Positions 50,088 to 56,076 of a stretch of DNA of 64,000 nucleotides are shown here, one piece after another; position 1 is the first letter of the stretch, and the number at the start of each line of letters is the position of its first letter. The stretch is from contig CAXBOS010000005.1 in the NCBI GenBank assembly GCA_963977415.1, positions 191,233 through 255,232 of the forward strand, in the 5' to 3' direction. A program made the position numbers and the translations under genes. The notes beneath the pieces are model-generated. The model searched no databases and was not told the DNA's origin. It saw only the letters and a list, made by a program, of their open reading frames with translations. The stretch comes from Croceimicrobium sp963977415. GTDB taxonomy: Bacteria > Bacteroidota > Bacteroidia > Flavobacteriales > Schleiferiaceae.

Positions 50088-51569
50088 TTAGCGACTAATC
50101 AATATTCGCTCATACTTTAGTCCCAGCCAAAGATGAGAAACTTGCAGAATATAAAGGCCTCCCCTCACGCTAGCAGGAATTTCAAGCACAGGCTCCGAAC
50201 CGATAATGCTAGTCTCATGTACGACAGTTCCATCTAAGGCAATTAGGCTTAAGCTGGAACCTTCAGGAAATTCGAGCATGGCTTTTAGCTGCAAGTAATC
50301 CTGCACTGGATTAGGATAGAAGGTAAAAACAAAAGGCTGATTTTCTGATTCTAGCGGAATGCTGCGTAAGAAGGGATGAATACCTCTTTTACCGACCTTA
50401 AAAACGCCTGCTTCATTACGATCCCAATCGACATAGCTAACATATACCTCACCTTGGTTGGAAAAGTGCAGGTCAAGTATTAAAAATACGGAAGCACCAT
50501 TATCCAACAACTTATCATAGCGAACGAAACCTGTACTGTCTATCAACATTATTCGTTCATAGGTTTTAGTCAAGTTTAGATCTGGTCGATACTTAGTTCT
50601 AATTAAATAAAATCCGTTTTTCTCCCATATGCTGATAGGATATACGAAAGAGTTACCGCCACCAAAGAGACCACCACTACCATTTTCTATTAAATAAGGG
50701 TTGCTTATTTTAAAACGCAGAAGCTCTTTACCCGCGAGAGAATGTACCTGAATACTATGTTCGGCTTTAGCAGAAATACTATCCAGCTCTACTTCGGTAC
50801 TTATTTTATAAGGAAGCGATCTAAACTTCGGACTTAATCCTACAATGTCTTCATGAAGAAGGCATTCCACTTGTCTCGTAGGACCCCATTGTCCAGTAGT
50901 TCGATGTATTGCATAAACCTTCACTTGCCGAATACTGTCTATATTAGGTCGATAAATACCATATAGACTATCCCCTTCTTCCAACCACTGCAAATAATAA
51001 TGCTCCAGTCTGCCTCCTGGTAAACTATCCTCATTTAAAGCCCGCACGAAATTGCCGTATAAATCCCTAAGCGAAATGTAACCTTCACCAAGACTAGTCC
51101 AAATCAAGCTATCGGATCCTTGCGTAAAAGCCCTGCCTCTAAGTACATTAGGGCTTAGTTTTCCAATAATCTTCCCCGAATCAAAACTGATTAGATCATC
51201 TTTAATTTCAGCAAAATTGCTATTCCTTGAGTCCCATTTTTCTTGACGAAAAAAAAATGCGTTTAATTCTGGTAGCACTCCTTTAACACTACCATAATTC
51301 ATGGCCGTATCCTTAGGTAAGTATCGGTATGTTAAGCTATTACCATTATCGCTATTTAACAGTCCTATAAACCCACCTTGGCCTGGATCCGAAGGGCCTC
51401 CAGTTATACCAAAGATTGCTATGGTTCCGTCCCAAGCTTCACTCAAATATCTACCTCCCTTAATACTATCCCCTTGTGGATTGATATACCAGGCGGTGCT
51501 AGTCCATTGTCCCAGGCAGGAGCTAAAACTGGAGGTTAAAACCAATAAAAAGACTAAAATGCGATTCAT
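50088..51569 (-). CDS. T9SS-sorted exported protein, unknown function
   Basis: From ATG at 51569 the protein has 493 residues with a signal peptide (MNRILVFLLVLTSSFSSCLGQ). The central region is beta-rich with repeated short blades such as GLLNSDNGNSLTYRYLPKD and GFVRYDKLLDNGASVFLILDLHFSNQGEVYVSYVDWDRN, which would suit a beta-propeller. The type A sorting domain is at the end (FTFYPNPVQDYLQLKAMLEF ... GLYILQVSHLWLGLKYERILISR). An upstream in-frame start at 51596 would overlap the methyltransferase gene. With the chosen start there is a 4-nt gap, so the two may be co-transcribed. Confidence 0.85.
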   Translation of the reverse strand: MNRILVFLLVLTSSFSSCLGQWTSTAWYINPQGDSIKGGRYLSEAWDGTIAIFGITGGPSDPGQGGFIGLLNSDNGNSLTYRYLPKDTAMNYGSVKGVLPELNAFFFRQEKWDSRNSNFAEIKDDLISFDSGKIIGKLSPNVLRGRAFTQGSDSLIWTSLGEGYISLRDLYGNFVRALNEDSLPGGRLEHYYLQWLEEGDSLYGIYRPNIDSIRQVKVYAIHRTTGQWGPTRQVECLLHEDIVGLSPKFRSLPYKISTEVELDSISAKAEHSIQVHSLAGKELLRFKISNPYLIENGSGGLFGGGNSFVYPISIWEKNGFYLIRTKYRPDLNLTKTYERIMLIDSTGFVRYDKLLDNGASVFLILDLHFSNQGEVYVSYVDWDRNEAGVFKVGKRGIHPFLRSIPLESENQPFVFTFYPNPVQDYLQLKAMLEFPEGSSLSLIALDGTVVHETSIIGSEPVLEIPASVRGGLYILQVSHLWLGLKYERILISR

Positions 51570-51573
51570 ATAG

Positions 51574-52383
51574 CTAGGCTTTTTCTTTTGCTGCAACTAA
51601 GGCATAAACCATCGGCAATTTTGCTTCTAAGCCCTTTATTTGAAAGCGGCTCGGTGCTATTTCCACCATATTAGCAAAGCAGTTATAGGGTGAGTAATCA
51701 AACTCTTGAAAGGTTTCCAATTGCAAACCCGCTCCGAAAAGACTGCCTAAAACCTCAGCGAGAGAATGATTCCAGCTAATGGTTTCAATTTCAATTTGCT
51801 CTTCTTTAGCAGCATAGGTTCCTTGCTGCTTTTCAATAATTGGATCTGCTTTAAAATAAGAGTACTCTACTTTTTTAAAATCATTATCGAACATCCACAC
51901 CACCGGATGAAACTCGGCAAATACCAATTGTCCGCCAGGCTTTAAATAACGCGCTATCAAATTCGCCCATTTCTCTAAATCGGGCAGCCAACCGATGGTA
52001 CCGTAGCTGCTAAATACTACATCAAACTGCTCGTCCAAATGCTCTTCTAAAGAATAAATGTCGCAACAAATAAAACGAGCCTTTAACTTACAAGCTTCGT
52101 TTAATTCGCGCGCCTGCGCAATGGCTTTATCGGAAAGGTCCACTCCTACCGCATCTGCTCCCAAGCGCGCTAGCGACAAAGTATCTTGTCCAAAATGACA
52201 TTGTAAATGCAACACTTTTTTGCCCTGCAGATTCGGTAAAAGAGCGGCTTCGATACTGTTTAAGGAAGTCTTTCCTTTCAGGAAACTAGCTACATCGTAA
52301 AAATCGGATTGATAATGCGAGTCGATGCGCTTATTCCACGAAGCGCGATTTATTTCTAAATACTCATCTGCCTTAGCGCTCAT
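51574..52383 (-). CDS. Class I SAM-dependent methyltransferase
   Basis: The 269-residue protein has motif I KKVLHLQCHFGQDTLSLARLGADAVGVDLSDKAI (residues ~54-88), motif II around QFDVVFSSYGTIGWLPDLEKWA, and motif III LKPGGQLVFAEFHPVVW. It transfers a methyl group from S-adenosylmethionine to an unidentified acceptor. The WLPDLEKWA and EFHPVVWMFD segments are common in Bacteroidota members with unknown substrates. It is the first gene of a likely two-gene unit with the T9SS gene. Confidence 0.9.
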   Translation of the reverse strand: MSAKADEYLEINRASWNKRIDSHYQSDFYDVASFLKGKTSLNSIEAALLPNLQGKKVLHLQCHFGQDTLSLARLGADAVGVDLSDKAIAQARELNEACKLKARFICCDIYSLEEHLDEQFDVVFSSYGTIGWLPDLEKWANLIARYLKPGGQLVFAEFHPVVWMFDNDFKKVEYSYFKADPIIEKQQGTYAAKEEQIEIETISWNHSLAEVLGSLFGAGLQLETFQEFDYSPYNCFANMVEIAPSRFQIKGLEAKLPMVYALVAAKEKA

Positions 52384-52472
52384 AATTTTATTGTTTTGAA
52401 AAGGGAAATATAAAGCTTAGTTGCCAAGCATCTAAAAAAAACGAGCTCAAAAAAAAACGCGCTCACAACTTT

Positions 52473-52494
52473 GTTAACTAATTCGTTAACTTTG
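52473..52494 (+). promoter_or_regulatory. Promoter and putative operator of the HigBA-type pair
   Basis: Two palindromic GTTAAC sites (52473-52478 and 52485-52490), centred 12 bp apart, overlap the exact -7 box TAACTTTG (52487-52494). The box ends 4 nt before the GTG start of the toxin gene. Binding of the antitoxin here would block the promoter, and the message would be leaderless. Confidence 0.55.
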
Positions 52495-52498
52495 TAAG

Positions 52499-52837
52499 GT
52501 GATTAGAAAAGTTGTTGCGTATAAAAACTACTTCCTTGACTTTTATAGAGATCAAGACAAAAAGGTTCAGTTGAAAATTGAATATGTCTTGGACATGATT
52601 CGGTTTGAACAGAGAGTTTCGACAAAGTTTTTTAAGCAGCTGCAGAGTAGCGATGGAATTTACGAAGTTCGAGTTATCACCTCTTTTAAAAGCATTCGAA
52701 TACTTTGCTTCTTTGATGGCGCCGACCTTATTGTTTTAAGCAACTGCTTTGTAAAGAAAACTCAGAAAACACCAAAAAAAGAGATTACGAAGGCCGAAAA
52801 AATCAAGACGGAGTACTTAAAAGATAAAAGCAGTTGA
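52499..52837 (+). CDS. HigB/RelE-superfamily toxin (Gp49-like)
   Basis: The 112-residue protein resembles phage-derived Gp49-like HigB toxins: IRKVVAYKNYFLDFYRDQDKKVQLKIEYVLDMIRFEQRVSTKFFKQLQSSDGIYEVRVITSFKSIRILCFFDGADLIVLSNCFVKKTQKTPKKEITKAEKIK. The patterns YEVRV, IRILCFF and FVKKTQKTP are those of RelE-fold ribosome-dependent mRNA interferases. It starts with GTG. Its last bases overlap the start region of the HTH antitoxin gene, the usual toxin-first HigBA order. Confidence 0.88.
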   Translation: MIRKVVAYKNYFLDFYRDQDKKVQLKIEYVLDMIRFEQRVSTKFFKQLQSSDGIYEVRVITSFKSIRILCFFDGADLIVLSNCFVKKTQKTPKKEITKAEKIKTEYLKDKSS

Positions 52838-52839
52838 AC

Positions 52840-53130
52840 ATGAAAAATACAACAAGTTTCGAAGATATATTAGTAGACAAGTACGGTAATAAAGGGACTG
52901 AATCTAGAGATAAATTTGACACTGAATCTCTTGCTTTTCGACTTGGAATAATGTTGAAAGAAGCTAGACAAGAAGCCCAGTTAACACAAGAGCAGCTTGC
53001 TGAGAGAACCGGGACGAAGAAAAGCTATATATCAAGAATTGAACGCGGATTAAGCGACATTCAAGTGTCTAGCTATTACAAGCTAATCGAAATTGGACTG
53101 GGTAAAACTCTGAATATTTCTATCGGATAG
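52840..53130 (+). CDS. HTH antitoxin (HigA-like, XRE family)
   Basis: From ATG at 52840 the protein has 96 residues with an XRE helix-turn-helix at about residues 38-90 (LAFRLGIMLKEARQEAQLTQEQLAERTGTKKSYISRIERGLSDIQ). It would neutralise the toxin encoded immediately upstream and repress the shared promoter. A TTG at 52834 overlapping the toxin stop could add two residues. The inverted-repeat element D at 53138 lies 7 nt after its stop and may serve as transcription end. Confidence 0.9.
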   Translation: MKNTTSFEDILVDKYGNKGTESRDKFDTESLAFRLGIMLKEARQEAQLTQEQLAERTGTKKSYISRIERGLSDIQVSSYYKLIEIGLGKTLNISIG

Positions 53131-53137
53131 ACTAAAT

Positions 53138-53190
53138 AACGTGAGTTCGACTATAAATTATACCCTCCGATTTTACGTCGAACTCACGTC
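53138..53190 (+). repeat. Minimal inverted-repeat (MITE-like) element, copy D
   Basis: This 53-bp copy consists of the two terminal repeats only. ACGTGAGTTCGAC (53139-53151) and GTCGAACTCACGT (53177-53189) form a perfect 13-bp inverted repeat around 25 bp. It is flanked by the 4-bp direct repeat AAAT (53134-53137 and 53191-53194). It lies between convergent genes, and its right end overlaps the last codon of the 53189-53641 gene. Confidence 0.75.
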
Positions 53191-53641
53191 AAATACGGTT
53201 CGAGCTGAAATTATAACTTAATCCCAAGAGGCTGCGCAGGGTTCCACCGTCAAAATTACTATTAAGATAAGGGGATATCTCAAAAGCGACTTGGAAATTA
53301 GGATGTTTCTGCCAAGGCTTAAAACGCAGTCCGAAATGCAGTAAATAACCATTGGTAAAAGTCAAATCTTCGGCCGCATAAAAGGGATTGAAGTTAAAGC
53401 CCAAGCCGCTGTATACGTTGTAATAATCGCGCTTTCGGAAATTCACCATGGCATTTACTTCCATATTCACATTGCTCAAAAAGGTATTGCTTTCCAGTCG
53501 CCCATCCAGCCAAAGTGTTTTTTCGCTGTCGCTAGATAGGGCCACAATCGATTGAAAGGGATAATAGGATAAAGCCACCTGCGCCTTAAGGCCATTTAGG
53601 CAGAGAAAGGTAAACAACAAAGTATTAATTAGTAGTCTCAT
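53189..53641 (-). CDS. Small outer-membrane-like protein
   Basis: The 150-residue protein has a signal peptide (MRLLINTLLFTFLCLNGLKAQ). It then has alternating beta-strand segments with aromatic ends (NAMVNFRKRDYYNVYSGLGFNFNPFY, YLLHFGLRFKPWQKHPNFQVAFEISPYL, LLGLSYNFSSNRI), as in small outer-membrane beta-barrels of six to eight strands. No family is recognised. Its start overlaps the stop of the GH10 xylanase gene by 4 nt, so the two are co-transcribed. Its 3' end lies in the border of element D, so the final residues may have been altered by that insertion. Confidence 0.78.
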   Translation of the reverse strand: MRLLINTLLFTFLCLNGLKAQVALSYYPFQSIVALSSDSEKTLWLDGRLESNTFLSNVNMEVNAMVNFRKRDYYNVYSGLGFNFNPFYAAEDLTFTNGYLLHFGLRFKPWQKHPNFQVAFEISPYLNSNFDGGTLRSLLGLSYNFSSNRI

Positions 53642-54675
53642 AACAAGTCAATTAGTTTGCAATAGCAGGCTTTAGGCTGATAGAAATCATCGAATAATAA
53701 GGGGTAATCTTCACGTTGGTAAAAGTCGCGAATCCACGAATTGGCATCACTTAAACCCCAAAAGCTTATTCCGTATTGATAGCGGCTAGGTAAAGCTTTG
53801 TAGGCTAAAACTACCGTGGCCAAAACATCGGCCTGCCGGTTAAATAACTCTTCTTTATCTAAATCGCCTTTATTAAAAGGATTTACGGAAATATCCACTT
53901 CGGAGAGGTGGACTAATAAGCCGGTTTCACCTGCTGCCTGAATCGCGCTGTTTATCTGTCCTCGGCTAGGATAATTAATGGCGATATGCATCTGCATGCC
54001 AATGCCGTGAATGGGTACCCCGCGTTGTTTTAAATTACTGAGAAAAGTAAAAACTGCTGCGCGTTTTCGCTCGTTATAGGCCAAATTAAAATCATTGTAA
54101 AACAGTAAAGCCTGCGGATCTGCCGCATGAGCATAGCGAAAAGCCTTCTCAATATAGCCATTGCCTAGGTGCTGTCGCCAGATGGAATTTCGCAGCGTAC
54201 CGTCTTCATTAAAAGCTTCGTTAATTACATCCCAGGCGGCTACTTTCCCTTTAAAATGCTCACAGATAGATTGGATGTGATTCTTAAACATCGCTTCCCA
54301 CTGAGCTTTCGTCCCTTGATAGTTTAGCATCCAAGTAGGCAATTGCTTATGCCAAATTAAAGTATGGCCGTGGATGCGTTGCCTATTTTGTTGGGCACGC
54401 GCTACCAAATCATCCGCTTGAGGCCAGAAAAAACTGTTCTCTTGGGGATGGAGATAAGAAGGCTTAAAAATATTTTCGGGGGTGATGCTATTGAACTGTT
54501 TACTGACCAAAGTATCGTACTGCGGCAAACTGAAATAAGTCGGATCTACCGCCACACCCAGAGGGAAATTCGCCTGCTGATACAGGGACTGCTCTAGCCC
54601 ACATTCTTCCGAACTAGGCTTTTCACAAGCGCTAATCAGAATAAATAATACGAATGTGAGTACCGATCTGGGCAT
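53638..54675 (-). CDS. Endo-1,4-beta-xylanase, GH10 family lipoprotein
   Basis: From ATG at 54675 the protein has 345 residues with a lipoprotein signal (MPRSVLTFVLFILISACEKP, Cys at 17). The GH10 barrel shows HGHTLIWHKQLPTWM, the acid/base motif WDVINEAFNEDG, and the nucleophile segment LVHLSEVDISVNP, followed by SFWGLSDANSW. It would hydrolyse xylan at the cell surface. The extension up to 54777 is rejected because it lacks a signal peptide and enters the dinB promoter region. No other xylan-utilisation genes are adjacent, so it stands alone with the small barrel protein. Confidence 0.93.
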   Translation of the reverse strand: MPRSVLTFVLFILISACEKPSSEECGLEQSLYQQANFPLGVAVDPTYFSLPQYDTLVSKQFNSITPENIFKPSYLHPQENSFFWPQADDLVARAQQNRQRIHGHTLIWHKQLPTWMLNYQGTKAQWEAMFKNHIQSICEHFKGKVAAWDVINEAFNEDGTLRNSIWRQHLGNGYIEKAFRYAHAADPQALLFYNDFNLAYNERKRAAVFTFLSNLKQRGVPIHGIGMQMHIAINYPSRGQINSAIQAAGETGLLVHLSEVDISVNPFNKGDLDKEELFNRQADVLATVVLAYKALPSRYQYGISFWGLSDANSWIRDFYQREDYPLLFDDFYQPKACYCKLIDLL

Positions 54676-54770
54676 AATCAAATAAGGGTATAAACCTCTG
54701 TAAGGGGCACAAGTTAAAGCCTTCTCTCGACTTGAAAAATATTCCCTTTGAAAACCAAGCCCTTGACTTT

Positions 54771-54786
54771 TTCGCATCTACGCGAA
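54771..54786. promoter_or_regulatory. Inverted repeat upstream of dinB, possible operator
   Basis: TTCGC-ATCTAC-GCGAA is a perfect 5-bp inverted repeat with a 6-bp spacer, 24 bp upstream of the -7 box of the dinB-dnaE pair. A damage-response operator is possible but unproven. Confidence 0.3.
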
Positions 54787-54809
54787 GTGTAAACAAGAGA
54801 TCTTTTATC

Positions 54810-54817
54810 TAATTTTG
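54810..54817 (+). promoter_or_regulatory. -7 promoter box of the dinB-dnaE operon
   Basis: TAATTTTG is an exact TAnnTTTG match, 25 nt before the dinB ATG. Confidence 0.6.
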
Positions 54818-54842
54818 CTACCATTCTAAAATAAATAGCATA

Positions 54843-56066
54843 ATGCAGAGCAGAACCCAAAAAACAGTCCTTCATTTAGATCTTGACAGCTTCTTTGTTT
54901 CGGTAGAGCGACTGACTAACAGCGCTTTAAACAACAAGCCTGTTTTAGTGGGCGGTACGGGCGGAAGAGGTGTGGTGGCTTCTTGTAGCTATGAAGCGCG
55001 GCGCTATGGTGTACACTCGGGAATGCCCATGCGCACTGCTCTTCAGCTTTGTCCCGAAGCGATTGCCATTAAAGGCGACAGCAGTCGCTACAGCAAGTAT
55101 TCTGATATTATTACCGAAATAATTAAGGAAGAAGTGCCCCTTTTTGAAAAGCCCAGCATCGATGAGTTTTACGCCGACCTCACGGGTATGGATCGCTTTT
55201 TTGGCTGTTTCAAATTAGCTTCAGAAATGCGTGATAAAATTATTAGAGAGACCGGTCTTCCTATTTCCTTCGGTCTTTCTACCAATAAAACTGTGGCTAA
55301 AGTGGCGACTGGTGAAGCCAAGCCGAACAATCGCTTAGAAGTTTCCAGCGGTTTCGAACGCCCCTTCCTTGCTCCCTTGGCGGTGAAGAAAATTCCCATG
55401 GTAGGACAAAAAACGGGTTTATTATTGAACCGTATGGGGGTGCGCTATATTCACACTTTACAAGAGATGCCCGTAGAATTAATGGAGAAGGCCATGGGCA
55501 AAAACGGTATTAATATCTGGCAAAAAGCCAATGGCATCGACAACAGTCCCATTGTTCCTTATCAGGAAAGAAAATCCATTTCTTTAGAACGCACCTTTCA
55601 GAAGGATACCATTGATGTGCAAAAGTTAGAGACCCTCATTATTGCCATGGCCGAAACCCTCGCTTTTCAACTGAGGCAAGGCAATAAGCTCACGGCCTGT
55701 GTTACGGTGAAAATCCGCTATTCCGACTTTAACACTTATACCCTGCAAAAGCGCATCCCCTACAGCAGTAACGACGATGTATTAATTGCCAGCGCCAAAG
55801 AACTCTTTAAAAAACTCTACCACCGTCGCTTATTAGTCCGCTTAATTGGCTTGCGCATGAGTCATTTAGTAGGCGGTGGTCATCAGATAAATCTTTTTGA
55901 AGACAGCGTAGAGAAAATCCGTCTTTACCAAGCCATGGATGCCATGCGTAATCGTTTTGGACAGAATGCCGTATCGCGGGCCAAAACCATGGAGTCGAAA
56001 GGACTAGGGCGTGCCAACCCCTTTAACGGCATGCCTTCCGCAATAATGGCGCATCGCCGCGGCTAA
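54843..56066 (+). CDS. dinB: DNA polymerase IV (Y-family)
   Basis: The 407-residue protein has the palm motif VLHLDLDSFFVSVERL with the metal-binding Asp13, ARRYGVHSGMPMRTALQLCP, and the second catalytic motif KPSIDEFYADLTGMDRFFG. Its little-finger region starts near residue 250. It copies past damaged bases with low fidelity. The short DnaE homologue begins 10 nt after the stop, so the two form one operon. In many bacteria a Y-family protein and a second DnaE work together as a mutasome. A short C-terminus (RFGQNAVSRAKTMESKGLGRANPFNG) is typical of Bacteroidota copies. Confidence 0.93.
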   Translation: MQSRTQKTVLHLDLDSFFVSVERLTNSALNNKPVLVGGTGGRGVVASCSYEARRYGVHSGMPMRTALQLCPEAIAIKGDSSRYSKYSDIITEIIKEEVPLFEKPSIDEFYADLTGMDRFFGCFKLASEMRDKIIRETGLPISFGLSTNKTVAKVATGEAKPNNRLEVSSGFERPFLAPLAVKKIPMVGQKTGLLLNRMGVRYIHTLQEMPVELMEKAMGKNGINIWQKANGIDNSPIVPYQERKSISLERTFQKDTIDVQKLETLIIAMAETLAFQLRQGNKLTACVTVKIRYSDFNTYTLQKRIPYSSNDDVLIASAKELFKKLYHRRLLVRLIGLRMSHLVGGGHQINLFEDSVEKIRLYQAMDAMRNRFGQNAVSRAKTMESKGLGRANPFNGMPSAIMAHRRG

Positions 56067-56076
56067 AGCTAAAATC

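Noticed and set aside
54676..54777. 34-residue N-terminal extension of the xylanase
   Set aside because: It buries the lipoprotein signal in the interior of the protein and reaches into the dinB regulatory region.
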